Source: Euclidia mi (lineage: Eukaryota; Arthropoda; Insecta; Lepidoptera; Erebidae). From it: 64,000 nucleotides of DNA. The position numbers and the translations under genes are program-made. The stretch covers positions 80,708,450-80,772,449 of the forward strand of contig OX123187.2 in assembly GCA_944739405.2 (NCBI GenBank). The letters are read 5' to 3'. The notes under the pieces are model-generated. The model made no database searches. It saw nothing but the letters and a program-made list of their open reading frames with translations, and had not been told where the DNA came from. Shown here one piece after another: positions 20,987 through 33,060 of the stretch (the stretch's first letter is position 1; every line of letters starts with the position of its first letter).

Positions 20987-21307
20987 CTAATTCTTAGTCC
21001 ACTCACAAATCCGCGCTAAGTCCGTATTCATAGTAGTGCAGGCTTCTGCTTGCTTACTTAAGGGAGTTTGCGTATCAATCTGCAAATCATCTGCGAGTAC
21101 ACCACCCTGTGGCACATCAGCATTTGTATTTGAACAAGTGGAATATTTGTCTTCGCTGCGTATACGTTGCCGGCGACCAAACAGGTAATTATGAAACCAA
21201 TCAATTGCCGATGGAGATATGTTAAGACAGCGTAGAATGTCAAGTATGATATGAAAATCTACGGTGTTAAAAGCATTGCTAAAATCAAGCAAGGACAAGA
21301 TTTCCAT
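20987..21307 (-). pseudogene. LINE A RT palm with internal deletion
   Basis: Carries LLDFSNAFNTVD, WFHNYLFGRRQR and VPQGGVL, but the next residues are ADDLQI. The ~25 residues normally between VPQGG-L and YADD are deleted in frame near 21096. This would destroy polymerase function. Confidence 0.8.
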
Positions 21308-21335
21308 TATCCATGCCTAGCCTAATATCATCATA

Positions 21336-21598
21336 TTTGACGACCGGTTGGCGCAGCGGGAGTGTAAGCGACTGCTACGCTGAAGGTTGCGGGTTCGATT
21401 CCCGCTCAAGTCAAATATTTGTGTGCATGAACATGGATGTTTATCTTAGTCAGGGTGTTCCTATGTATAATATGTACGCATTGACAAAAAAAAGTATATA
21501 TGTATGTTTATCCATTATCTAGTACCCATAGTACAAGCTCTGCTTAGTTTGGGACAAGATGGTGATGTGTGTAAATGGTAGAATATATAGTTATGCGA
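21336..21598 (+). mobile_element. SINE S3 (tRNA-like head), inserted in LINE A
   Basis: Head GACCGGTTGGCGCAGCGGG and B box GGTTCGATTCCCGC, body TGCATGAACATGGATG, and 3' end CTAGTACCCATAGTACAAGC..TTGGGACAAGATGGTGATG. A second copy is 45151-45390 (minus). The LINE frame resumes in the right order on each side. It has no GGCGTGA tail. Confidence 0.8.
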
Positions 21599-21599
21599 A

Positions 21600-21912
21600 C
21601 CAAAGCAGTGACAGTACTGTGGCCGGGACGGAAACCGGATTGGAAGGGATTAAGGAGCGCATTTCTACGTAAGAAGGAACTGAGTTGTAAGTGAAGTAGT
21701 CGTTCAAGGATTTTCGACAGGAAAGGTAGAACGGATATGGGTCGGTAGAAAGAACTGGGTTTAGGTTTTTTGGGTAAGGGGAGTATTAGTGCATCTTTTC
21801 AATCGGATGAAAAGCTACCACTGGCAATGGAATGATTAAGGATGTGGCATAGGATTGGAAGAATTTCCTCCAGGATGGGAAGGATCATTTTCCAACTGAT
21901 ACAATCGTTGCC
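21600..21912 (-). pseudogene. LINE A RT N-terminal segment
   Basis: Reads ILCHILNHSIASGSF, ALILPLPKKPKPSSFYRPIS and NPFQSGFRPGHSTVTALVRI with one in-frame stop. Its upstream end at ~21912 is joined abruptly to the C-terminal part of LINE B. Confidence 0.75.
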
Positions 21913-22099
21913 GACTGCATCGGAGCGAGATCTGCATTCAGGTTGAAGTAACATATATCGCCATAGTCGATCAGGGGGAAAATTAAAGTTTGCACGAGCA
22001 TTGTCTTGGTCTCGGATGGTAGAAAGTTCCTTAGGTGGTACAGAGCGCGCAGAGAACCAGTGACCTTCTGACTCACCTGAGTTATTTGAGCTTGCCAAC

Positions 22100-22645
22100 T
22101 CAGTTGTCTAAGTGTAGCCCGAGGTTTTTTACTGTAGGATACAGACTGATGGTGGTCCCATTAAATGTGATATCCGGTAGGGACGAGACGTCAATTCTAT
22201 TTATAATCCACTGACTACCCACAATAATCGCCTGAGTCTTCTTAGGATTTACCGTTAGACCAAATTTGTCCGACAAGGCCAATATTGCTGCCAAATCGTC
22301 GTTAATTTTACCGATGGTGTCACTAATGTAATCCGCATTTGCTTGTGAGTAAATCTGCAAGTCATCGGCATACAAATGGTATGCGCACTGAAGATTTTGA
22401 GTTAAGAGATTTATAAAAATTGAAAATAAAAGAGGTGAAAGAATGTCGCCTTGAGGAACGCCAGAAGTAATGTCAAACCATCTTGATGAGGACTTGTCGA
22501 CCCGGACGGACTGCTGGCGACCTCGATGATAATTTGAGAACCAATCCAGAGGTCCAGCCGAGACCTTGAGGTGGGAGAGGACATGTAATAGGATTTCGTG
22601 ACTGACGGTATTGAAGGCATTGGAAAAATAAATCAACACTAACAC
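22100..22645 (-). pseudogene. LINE B reverse transcriptase palm
   Basis: The 181-residue frame carries FSNAFNTVSHE, SGVPQGDILSPLLFSIFIN, YHLYADDLQIYSQ, KTQAIIVGSQ and TVKNLGLHLD. Unlike the copy at 52029-53036 it keeps the full YADD. The first catalytic block reads LVLIYFSNAF where the family has LVLIDFSNAF, so a catalytic Asp is already replaced by Tyr. Confidence 0.8.
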
Positions 22646-22780
22646 AGTTTGGTGTTTTCCATACCCTCACGAATATCGCCAGTCACTTTAAGGAGGGCAG
22701 AGGTTGTGCTATGACCAGGCCTGAAGCCTGATTGAAAAGGACTCAACAAGTTGTTGTGATGGACAAACCAAGATAGTTGC

Positions 22781-23047
22781 TTATGGACGTTGTGCTTTCC
22801 TACACACTTTGTTATAGAGATTTCGACTAGCCACGTATTTTTCTTGTTTGAAGGGAGTAGGATTTTGTTTCAGTTTTGCCTTGGCGGCGGCTTTCTTTGC
22901 CATGATCTTCTTGATGTCCTCCGTTAGCCAAGGTGCAGGTAAATGTTTTAATTTAATAGAGTGAATTGGTGCATGCACGTCGTATAATTGAGTGAGATTA
23001 TTAGTTAGGATACGAACTTGAGTATTTACACACTCTGAAGTAAACAA
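22781..23047 (-). pseudogene. LINE B linker between endonuclease and RT
   Basis: Contains VHAPIHSIKLKHLPAPWLTE followed by a lysine-rich stretch and YNKVCRKAQR, matching the linker of the LINE at 51254-51472 (KLKQPPAPWITQGV). No catalytic motifs belong here. Confidence 0.7.
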
Positions 23048-24119
23048 GGGCTCCTTTAATATATTCTAATAAACATTTACTACGTATTCATAATTAAACA
23101 GTGTATTATTTTTGCTAATAAGCTTTTTTCTTCTTCACTCCCCTCAGCCTTCCTGCCAATGAGCAGTGAAGTAGAATAGTGAAATATAATTATTTAACAT
23201 TGCGACCGTAATTCTTAAATCTCAGTCATGTGTATGACCTAAGGGTTCCGCTTACCATTACATGGTAGGCCACAAACTACTATCCACTGACAAATACAAA
23301 AAAAACGTCACCTAAACCCTATTCACTTAAGTAAGACTTCAAGTAACTTCTTCAAACACACTACTATTACGTGCGTATACAGTTATGTTACCGTATGAAG
23401 ATCATCTCCCTACCAAATAATTATGTGCGCATAATTTACTAGTATATAAAGAGAGAGCTTTACCTCAAGGCGGAGTGCCACAGAACCATTCAGGTAGTAA
23501 TTAAAGCAAGGTTTAACAATTAATATCAAATTTTATAGACCATAACCCATCCCATAATGATGTAACTTAATCTTAAGAAATGATGCCCCTGTTCACTGCC
23601 AGTTCATTACGTGGCGAGCAGAGAGTAGATTTAGGGCTGTCATAAAAATGTTATACACATAGCTTAGTCTTAGTTACTTATAATGTTTTGGGATTGTTTG
23701 TACACATTAATTGTTTATATCTTTGTACTGCCAATTCAGGTACCGATATTTTTTGGCTCCGTTTTTCGTTTAAATGCTCTTTCTTGGCAGTGAGTTAGCA
23801 ACTAATTGTCTTTGTCAATGATGTCTATCATTTATAGGCGTATATAGCACGAGCCAGCTTTCTACCGGTGCAGTCAAGATACTGGCGTTACTTATTACTT
23901 GTTCACAAAACTTGTTGATACGAAAATTCACCGGATAGGCAATTGTAGTCCATATTTTTTCGTGATGATGGTGGCGGACAAGCAGTTTTCTGGTATAATA
24001 TTTTTTTATTGGCCGCGAGGCGCAAAATAAACCATAATAAAATTGACCTTATTGTAAGTAATATCCGGTAGTCTATAGAAGACAGAAATCACTCGACGTT
24101 AGGGCAAAGAGTACTGTTC
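23048..24119. other. No recognised feature
   Basis: AT-rich, without frames, terminal repeats or RNA-like blocks that I can name. Confidence 0.4.
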
Positions 24120-24848
24120 CTTTCTGATACGCTGTTTTGTTTTTCAAACTCAAACTCAAATATGTTTATTTCCATAAAAATTTTAAAATTTTTTGGACAC
24201 GTCAGAAAGTCATACAAATAAAAAAAAAGTAACTTTAAATGCATATTAACATAGTTGAGCATTGAAAAAAATGCCTGTTCAGAAAGTAGAGCCTCGTGAG
24301 AAGAATCAGGCAAGAAACTCCGGGCCACTCTTTTCTACGTCTTGATTCTATACAACTTAAAAACTTAGTAACTACATTGAATTTTTCATAGGTATATGAG
24401 CTGGTGTCTCTATAATGTTGTTGTCAATTAATAAGGCTTTTTAATTATAATATAAAAAGTACTAACTAGTATAATATAGACACAATAACTCACACTCACA
24501 TGAAACTTAACACTAAGCAAACATAAGTAGCCTGTGGGACCGAACAAATTAATCCCAAGCATTTTTTTATTCAATATAATCTAGCACTGAATAGTACCCT
24601 TTTTGACAAAGTTTACGTTTTATAATCTTTTTGAATTTATTATAACTTAAATTTTGAATATTGCTTGGCACTTTATTGTAAAAGCGCACACATTGGCTTT
24701 GAAAAGATTTTTTTATTTTCTCTAGCCGGGTAGCCGGCACTACTAGCTTACTCTTATTTCTAGTATTCAAATTGTGGATATCACTTTTCTTTGAGTATGA
24801 GGCCTTGTTTTGTTTTTCAATGTAAGAATTGCCGGCGGTCTCATTCAC
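24120..24848 (-). mobile_element. 5'-truncated LINE 3' end (CR1/Jockey-like)
   Basis: The minus-strand frame 24567-24848 is a LINE pol C-terminus (NTRNKSKLVVPATRL, RFYNKVPSNIQNL, KLCQKGYYSVLDYIE). The 3' UTR runs to AAATAAACATATTTGAGTTTGAG near 24150, a typical lepidopteran LINE terminus. It may belong to the same family as the element at 1-2446, whose own C-terminus is outside the window. Confidence 0.75.
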
Positions 24849-26019
24849 CGAACGAACGAATCATCACGCAAAATAAAAATTAAGGTCCAAAAATTTTCTA
24901 AATTTTGAGATTCCTGCGACCCGACCGTAATACAGTTTTACATATATTTTTCTTTTATCTCTAAAAATATTTTTTTATAAACATTGATAAAATCCAGTTT
25001 TGCAAATTCCAGCCACATTTAGTCGAGCCTGGATCGTATCAAGTTATATCGTAGCCAAGTTGCACTTTATGTCTTTTATGGGACTATTAACCGTGGGTTT
25101 AAAATTTAAGGAGCCTTACGAAGCTGTTTGAGTTGTAAAAAAGTTTGGAACGGAACAACATTGGGTCAAAAAAGGGAAGTTCATGAGGCTTAAGGAGTTA
25201 GTTTTACTTAATATGTTATGGTAAAGGTTCTTGTAATTATTCAGCTTTTGCATCTTTTAGAATAATGCTTGTGGTAAATTGTTGTTTAATTAGCTTTGCT
25301 AAATTGATTTTAATGAATTTGATTATATTTATTGTATACTGATGTCTAAAAGTCGATTGTATCATTCTGTATTGAAGAATTGGTCCTATTGTTATTCAGA
25401 TAGCATAAAAAATTTAAAGATAAACTAATGTCCCAGAAAACTTGACTCTTTCAGCGTGGTATTTTTTGACTCCTCATTTTTCTAAGCTCTTCTAGCCTAT
25501 TCCAACATTGAACGAATACAGTGCAGTGGCATAAATAACCACCATTCCGACATGGCTGATCGTAGTTTGTGCCGATAGCATTTACAAGCGAAGGTACAAA
25601 GCGCTTTGCTTTCCAATTATTATGCGCGTCACAAACGCGTAGAACGCTTTAGTCTGTGTTCTCACCACGTATAATCTAGTATTCAAAGCTTGAATGAACA
25701 GGTTGTTGTTGCTTAGACACAAACGCCAGGTAAATAGCTGTCGATGGGTAAAGCAAGAAATATGTAGCGCATGCGAAAAATATAGTACGTTTTTGCCAGC
25801 GTGCAATCACTTGCATGCGTATACATGTGAGCCTGCAAGTGTGCGTGGGTGTGCGAGCGTGAATTGATACACGCACGCGTGGATGCGTGTGTTCGTGTGC
25901 GAGTATCTATATGAGTATGTTTGTGCAAGTGTTTTTATGTTTTACTCAATAAATCATTTTTCATTCTAAAAGTACTGGTCCTTCGAGTATTCAATATTTT
26001 TTTAGTCTCACACCTGTAT
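24849..26019. other. Non-coding; GT-rich patch
   Basis: 25820-25930 is rich in GTG/TGCG, an irregular purine-pyrimidine tract on whose reverse strand histidine/threonine-rich spurious frames appear. The rest is unassigned. Confidence 0.4.
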
Positions 26020-26262
26020 CCTCGAAGGGACAGGCAGAGGTGTAATATTACACCTACATTTTGCCATGTTTTGAATTTTAAGGTTTTGATTCTCACGTGA
26101 TAGGGTGCGAGCCTACTGGACACTTTGCCAGACTCCGTGCTGCTGCTGAAAATTCAGAAGACCCCAATAACATTTTACCCAACCCGGGACTCGATCCCGG
26201 GACGTCCTGATCAGCAAACGCATACGCTATCCACTGTACTACAAAGGCAGTCATGGACCATG
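26020..26262 (-). mobile_element. tRNA-derived SINE (S1), well-preserved head
   Basis: On the minus strand: GTACAGTGGATAGCGTATGC, B box GGGATCGAGTCCCGGGTTGG, ATTTTCAGCAGCAGCACGG, and tail CTCTGCCTGTCCCTTCGAGG then TACAGGTGTGAGA. Here the stem-loop is TCCCTTCGAGGA, a variant of the CCCCTTCGGGG form. Confidence 0.8.
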
Positions 26263-26749
26263 AAGCATGTAGGTTTTCAATTAATACGAAATAACTTATT
26301 TGAGTAAGTTCCAACCTCATTACACTGTGAGGTCAAAAGCACTCGAACTAATACTATTTTATGGTTCACATATACACATTTACGTTGCTTGAAATTCCTT
26401 GCATATTCCTGAAATAGCTGGAGTATTTCTCACATACCTATGATCGTTTTGAATATCTACATTAACAAGGCGTTTGATGTTAGGTGAATATGAAGATAAA
26501 CCGTACCGGGTTAAAATTACTACATTATTCATAAATACTCTTTTACTATTTAAATACATAGACATTTATTCTAAAACAAGAGGATGCGCGCGGTTTCAGT
26601 CTTATCCCGTGGGAGCTTCAGGAAATCCCTTTCTGTGCACGGTCCCCAAGGAACCTTTCTTTTTGTGTTACTCAATATAATGGGGCTGATACATTCAAGC
26701 ATTCACCTGTAATGAGCATTCTTGTGAATTTTACAAAACAGACAAACAA
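26263..26749. other. No recognised feature
   Basis: No coding or repeat signals. Confidence 0.35.
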
Positions 26750-27235
<486 letters not shown>

Positions 27236-27619
27236 TGAAGAAATTTGAAGATCGTGAAAATGTTCGGCTCTGTTCCTTGTTCAGTTCGACAAAACAAAAA
27301 TGGCGAATGCTCGCTATTCTCAGTGAATCCTCGGGTGTATCAGGATTTATTATAATTTACATTTACGTAAAAGTGTATTTGATGTGAGTAATTAGTACGG
27401 CAGCTAATAATGTAAATTAATGATTAATGACGCGCAACCAATCATCAATACTAATTAATTTGAATAGTAATCAATAATTCGAACATATTTAAATCAATTG
27501 AACGCTCATCATTTAATCAGTAATTGCTAATACCAGCATACATGGCATTGTCTCATTGGTGAATGTAGGTTTAGGAAGCATTTTGCAATAATGGTCCTCG
27601 GTGACTTATAGATTAGTGG
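27236..27619. other. No recognised feature
   Basis: AT-rich target sequence of the following piggyBac-like element. Confidence 0.35.
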
Positions 27620-27623
27620 TTAA

Positions 27624-29021
27624 CCCTCTGCAACTGACGTGCCTTAATTTTTACATTTTCACTGACGTGGTAGTACACGAGACACCATTTCAACATCAAA
27701 TATTTTTATAGAATTAAATTATACGACTATTCTATTCATTTTTATTTGATTAATAGCCTATATTTTATAAGGAATGCACATTTTAAAAAAAGAAAGGAAT
27801 CGTATTTTCAAAATTTAACAGTCTTTATAAACTACACACAAATCAGTCAGTGAATCTCTATGTAAGTGTTAATGACATAGAAAAAACATAAAATCAATTC
27901 TTTTTTAATCTTAACTTTAAATATTAAAAAAAATACAGTTACAGGATTCAGTGTAGGTAATATGAGATACATTCATTGGTTCAATAAAAAATTAAACAGG
28001 TTCAAAATCGCAGCTTTTTTGACCTACAAACGTCCCAGCCGACATTCTCTAACGGGTGGAAGAAGCAGAAGGAGTGCTTGGCCTAGTGTTATTACTTGAG
28101 TCAGCCATCAAACAAAGAAATATCTATGTTACTCAGTGATAATACATAACAAACATAACAGAAGAAGTTTATGATAATATAGCATTATATTAGCTTTTGT
28201 CCGCGACTCCGTTTGCGTGGAACTTGAATCCGCGATAACTCGACTTCGCGTTTACGTATCGGGATAAAACATACACCAAAATATTTAAAAAAATATGTTT
28301 TGAATTGTATTAATGTTTTAAAGATCCTCCCCATTAAAATTCCTAAAATATCTTCAATGTACAGACATCAACAATTTTATTATAATTAGGTATAGACAAG
28401 TAGTTTTTAAAATCATCCCAATAATTTTTAGTGCCTTAATTATAAACAGAAATGCAAAAAAATCCGCTTTTTCTAATATTATTATATATAATAATAATAA
28501 TCTTTATTGTACACCAAATGAATTTTACACAGAAATTACAGCAGATTAATACATGTTGCACAAACGGCGGCCTTATCGCTAAAAAGCAATCTCTTACAGG
28601 CAACCCTAGATATCTAATTATCTAATCTAATATTAATAATAATATATCAAGCTGAACAATTTAATTGTTTATTAATTGTTTGCTTGAACGGGAAGGCTAC
28701 ATCTAGTATATTATGGTAATAAAATCAAATTTTAGGATGACTAAACTACTGATGTGGTTGTATAGGTGACCCGATGAAAATATAGCCATTTTACTGAGGT
28801 AGTAGTACTTACCTTAACACTGACGTAGTAGTCTCTTGGACACCTTTCTCTCGCTACGCACATGTGCGCTTGCTACTACCACCACCTGCGCGAAGACCGA
28901 TGCGAAACCTCACCACAGTAAGGTACTGAGAGAGGCGGCGGTAAAATTTGAACATTAACGCTAATAAACCCAATTTTATATTTCACGGTGTCTGTTGGAC
29001 TACCGCGTCAGTCGCAGAGGG
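27624..29021. mobile_element. piggyBac-like element at TTAA, with nested debris
   Basis: TTAA at 27620-27623 and 29022-29025. Ends CCCTCTGCAACTGACGTG and CGCGTCAGTCGCAGAGGG match at 16 of 18 positions when inverted. ACTGACGTGGTAGT-type subterminal repeats occur near both ends (27660, 28820, 28990). No transposase. Inside are a Helitron-like 3' terminus on the minus strand (28191-28240, AGCTTTTGTCCGCGAC) and a LINE 3' end (28485-28610). Confidence 0.75.
28485..28610 (-). repeat. LINE 3' end fragment
   Basis: On the minus strand it ends CATTTGGTGTACAATAAAG then (ATT)n, a LINE terminus of the same kind as at 27210-27235. Too short to encode protein. Confidence 0.6.
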
Positions 29022-29025
29022 TTAA

Positions 29026-30409
29026 TCCTATTACCAGCTTTGTGATTCTACGGCGTATCCTTGGCTGGGGCTAGCTGTTGAGGCAACTTATCACCCGCGA
29101 ACCATATGAGTATGATTTGTCGTGATTTGAAAATGTCACCAAAACACGAGTATGGTCGAACACTCAGATTTCATTATTATAGTAATTTAATGTACAACAT
29201 GATGAAACATATTTTCCTCATCCAATTATCGGATATCGTGATATTTTCTTGGGCTACGCTATTGTTAAACATTCAAATTTAACTACTATTTTCAGATTTT
29301 ATCACGATGTATTTATCTTACTGTAATAAAACCAATAAATCGTAAAAATATAACAGTTTCAAGATCATTGCGTTTAAAAGTCAAAAAAGTAAAATTAGTT
29401 TGAAATACTCTTAGTTTTAAGTGGTTAGTACACATATATTTTTATGTCTAAATCAACATAGTTGTCTATCGTTTTGTAGCTTAGGGTCCACTTTTTTGTC
29501 AAAACAAATTTTACGGTCAACTTTATATTCGTCCACGGAAGCGACCATTCGACTATCGCCATCGAAAGTTTAAATAAATACCAGGTTAATCAAGGGTACT
29601 AAAGTTCCATAATGACCGAGAGTGTTTAATAGAAACAAACAATAATTTTGAAAGGAAAACTAAATATTCTCACAAAAAATACAAACGTTTAAAAACTTAT
29701 TTAAAACCTTTTAACTAGCATAAAGGATTAGACAACAAAGGAAAGAAGAACATGACCTTCAATATTCATACGCTTGCTTCATGAGCCCGAATGAACCCAA
29801 TTTTGGAGCAACTCGCAAGAATCCTTAAAAAAGCGAAAGATCTTATTAAGTACACTGTACCGTAAAGTGTAGCGAACGGCAAAGCCACACGAGACGACAG
29901 TAAAACATACTACTAACCTTTATATTTTCCGTGTCGATAGTCTCCTTATACCACCACTGAAACATTTACGTTCAACATAAAGAATAACGAAGTACATGTT
30001 GGATTTTACGTCGTTTTCATATTTTATCGTAAAAGTAAGCAGTGACATAATATTTACCTTACCTGCAGAGTTCAAGTGTGTTTCCCATTCGCCGGCATTT
30101 GGTATGTGTGCGTAATAGGAAATTTATATCGAGTTATGCTTCGGATGAATTATGGCGTTTATTTTATTTGGGAAAAGGTCTACAGCTAGTGCTGCAGGGT
30201 CTGAAATAGGCCAGATATCGGCACATTTTAAGTGGTACCTCTTCATATCTTTTCAAGTACCTATACTGTAATGGAACTCTAAACTTATGTAATTATTCTT
30301 GTTGGGTTCTAGTATTCAAGATCTTATCATTCCGTATTTCAATTTACTTCGAGTAAACACGGTATAGATACAGATTTTGTCGACTAAAATGTTATTTGCA
30401 TATACCTCC
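29026..30409. other. No recognised feature
   Basis: 1.4 kb without frames above 60 codons or identifiable repeats. Confidence 0.4.
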
Positions 30410-30588
30410 TCATCCGCCTAGCGTTATCCCAGTCTCAACCCGGGGTCCGCTTTCTAGTCTAACCAGATTTGGCTGAATATTAGCTTTTCCACGGAGCGAC
30501 TGCCTATCTGACCTCCGCAACCCGAAGGGATAGCGATGTTCCATGGGTTAGACAAGTGTCAGTTTGTTTATAGGTACTGACTTATAAC

Positions 30589-30824
30589 ATGCATGTGCAT
30601 AAGGTTCCCACCAAGAACTTAGGGTCCCAAACCAACCTCGCCTGCAAGTGGTGCATCTGCCGATCAACGGACGAGGCTCTGGCAAACAAAATATACCAAT
30701 AAGCGGTAATAGGCTCGCCACCTATTACTTGGGATCAAAACACTGGCGAAAAGTGGGCGTTTAATATGCCTCTGCCTACCCCTTCGGGGAAACAGGCGTG
30801 AGTCTATGTATGTATGTATGACTC
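30589..30824 (+). mobile_element. SINE S2 inserted in S4
   Basis: Flanked by CTTATAAC (30581-30588, 30825-30832). The head is not obviously tRNA-like (GGTTCCCACCAAGAACTTAG, AACGGACGAGGCTCTGGC). Body and tail are shared with S1 (AATAGGCTCGCCACCTATTA, TGGCGAAAAGTGGGCG, CTACCCCTTCGGGG, GGCGTGAG and (TATG)n). A second copy is at 42782-43030. Confidence 0.85.
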
Positions 30825-30963
30825 CTTATAACGACTGTCAAAGATCTTCATGACAGCCGGGACCGACGGCTTAACGTGCTTTCCGAGGCAAGGGGCAAGC
30901 GATAATTTACAATTTAATAGGCACATAACTCCGAAAAGTCATTTGTGCGCGCCGTGGATTCGA

Positions 30964-31417
30964 ATCGAATCCCTCGAATTGTCGACTGCCAAGATATTTG
31001 CAACCGGTTAGACCCCTTGGCGCTGCGTAGAGATGTAGCTTCGCTATGCATCTTTTATCGCTACTACTATGGGGAGTGTTCCGAAGAATTGTTCAGATTA
31101 ATCCCTGCCGCCTCTTTCCGCCATCGTTCTACGCGACAGCATTTCCATCCCCATCATTTAGATGGTTGGCAATCCACAACGGTGTGTTTCTCTAGAAACT
31201 TTCTGCCTCGCACCTCTAAACTGTGGAATGATCTGTCGCAAGCGGTTTTCCCGAACCAATACGACCTTCAAACCTTCAAGAAAAGAGCGTATTCCTTTTT
31301 AAAAGGCCGGCAACGCACTTGTGACTCCTCTGGTGTTGCGGGTGTCCATAGGCGGCGGTAATCGCTTAACATCAGGCGATCCGTCTGCTCGGTTGCCCCC
31401 TATGCCATTAAAAAAAA
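30964..31417 (+). mobile_element. 5'-truncated LINE 3' end inserted in S4
   Basis: The frame 30945-31361 encodes a LINE pol C-terminus: LALRRDVASLCIFYRYYYGE, RHRSTRQHFHPHHLDGWQST, RNFLPRTSKLWNDL and FLKGRQRTC..SGVAGVH. It is followed by the lepidopteran 3' end CGCTTAACATCAGGCGATCC, TCGGTTGCCCCCTATGCC and a short A run. A clear target duplication was not found. Confidence 0.8.
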
Positions 31418-31468
31418 CCCTCTGCATGGCAGTCCGTTGGTATCTCCACTAGGCTATCGCTGCCTGTT

Positions 31469-32339
31469 ATTTGCATATACCTAATACATAAAAATCAATT
31501 CAATATCTATGAATACGAAAAAGAGTTCTGTAGTAACACGAAATATATTATTTTAAAACACCGCCACAACTTCATAAGATGGAGTTGAGCAAAAATTCAA
31601 TTACCTCTCCCAAATGTTTGTGTTAGTTTTTTTAACATTGAAAGCGTACTCAACTTGACAAACTTAGAGAAATGAAAGGATATATTTTCCCATCAAGTAC
31701 GCTGTTGGAAGTTGGAACCAAGAGTGGAAAAGGTTGTTTATAATTTGAAAAGTAAAGAGTGCCATTCTATAAGACTGGTTTTAGTGTGGAATAAAACGTA
31801 TGGAAACTTATGATGCTATGGGAGCTTAAATAAAATTTCATCTGAATATGCGTAGTTGAAACTTTTGACTTATTTGACGGAACGATTCAAAGTAAGACAA
31901 GTGAATTTATCGTGGCAAGTTATTAATGAAATATAAATATCCGATTGTAGATCGGATCAAAATGTCATATCTCTTTGTTGTGTTTGAAGGTGCCAATACT
32001 GTATGGCAGACAATTACAACGTTGATTTAAATTATTTCATTTACAAGACTTTATTGGCAATCTTAAAATAAAACGTGTCTTAATATTACAATAGGCGAAT
32101 AATTCTACAGAGATATTACAATAGTGTACCACGTTTATGGAAACCTGGTACATAGGTTAAATAACTTATTTTAAATTGTCTTTCGGGATATATACCACGT
32201 ACCTTTGTTTGGAGTAACCGATATTTCGGCACTATTGCAAGTGCCACGTTCACGGATGTATTGAGGGCATTGCGCGTGGATGAATTTACGTTACGAGCAA
32301 GTATAAGAAAGCGGGTAGCAGAGGTATACCGAAAGACAA
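31469..32339. other. No recognised feature
   Basis: AT-rich without frames. Confidence 0.4.
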
Positions 32340-32412
32340 TTTAAAATAAGTATTAATGTGGGTGTAATATTACACCTCTGCCTACCCCTTCGGGAAACAG
32401 GCGTGAGTCTGT
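32340..32412 (+). repeat. SINE tail fragment (S1/S2)
   Basis: GTGGGTGTAATATTACACCTC, CTACCCCTTCGGG and ACAGGCGTGAGTCTG: only the last ~70 bases of a SINE. Confidence 0.65.
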
Positions 32413-33060
32413 AAATAAAAAAAATTAAAAATTAAACATCTACAAATAAGTTGCCAAATAGGTTTCAACAGCTTTTAGCTCATCAAAATGATTTAATAAT
32501 ATTTTTAGGTATTTAGTATGTGAATAAATTTAATGCCTAATATATTTTATCACAAAAAACGCAAAAACACCCATATAACGTGTACCTACCTGATGTCAAA
32601 GACATTAAATACTACAACTACTCATGGCCGATATAGTACATATTGGTCTGGAGTTGTTGATTCTGAGAGAGCTAGCCAAGGTGTTGGGATGATTCTATCA
32701 GATAGGATGAATTAATGTGTGTGAAAGAATACGAATTTTGTTAACTCCAGGCTTCTTTGGGTGCGACTAAAACTCGGCTTAACTAAAGTCTTTGTTATGT
32801 CTGTTTATTCTCCAGACATGTCCAAACCGTCAAATGTAAGACAGGAATTCTGGGATAATGTAAGAGATGTGCTTGCTAGGTGTGAGAATAATGAAAGAAT
32901 AATTATGATGTAATAAATATGGGATCAGGAAGTAAGTAGTGTGATCGCGAAAAAGCGCAAAGCATGGACCAACCAGCAGGTCCTGACCATAAGAGCTAAC
33001 AAAAGGATACAAGGTAGTGTGAATGTCAATGAGAGGATAGTAAAAGAAAAGTAAGACAGG

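Larger units (their letters stand above)
20270..21912 (-). mobile_element. LINE A (Jockey-superfamily type), degenerate
   Basis: Minus-strand RT order: N-terminal RT (21600-21912, ending in the SGFRPGHST motif), an interrupting SINE (21336-21598), catalytic block LLDFSNAFNTVD (20987-21307), RT thumb (20641-20973), and C-terminus with TVRLWNALPLETRR (around 20300-20340). Same family as LINE B and the LINE at 49086-53036. Confidence 0.8.
21913..23047 (-). mobile_element. LINE B (same family), deleted and joined to LINE A
   Basis: Linker region at 22781-23047, then a deletion of the RT N-terminus near 22775, the RT palm at 22100-22645 with YADD at 22361-22372, and a C-terminal part stopping at YGDICYFNLNADL near 21913. 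It then abuts LINE A. The 5' end (ORF1, endonuclease) and the 3' end are absent. Confidence 0.8.
30410..31468 (-). mobile_element. SINE S4 interrupted by two insertions
   Basis: Own sequence is 30410-30588, 30825-30963 and 31418-31468, in correct order relative to the S4 copy at 60606-60975. The first break holds an S2 SINE with a clean target duplication. The second, inside the B-box region (GGATTCGAATC), holds a LINE 3' end. Confidence 0.8.

Noticed and set aside
21336..21430. Possible genuine tRNA gene (GGTTGGCGCAGCGGGAG..GGTTCGATTCCCGC)
   Set aside because: It is followed by a SINE body and recurs at 45151-45390 with the same body, and no closed acceptor stem is visible.
25676..25928. 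His/Thr-rich frames on the minus strand
   Set aside because: Produced by an irregular GT/CA-rich tract; no conserved pattern.
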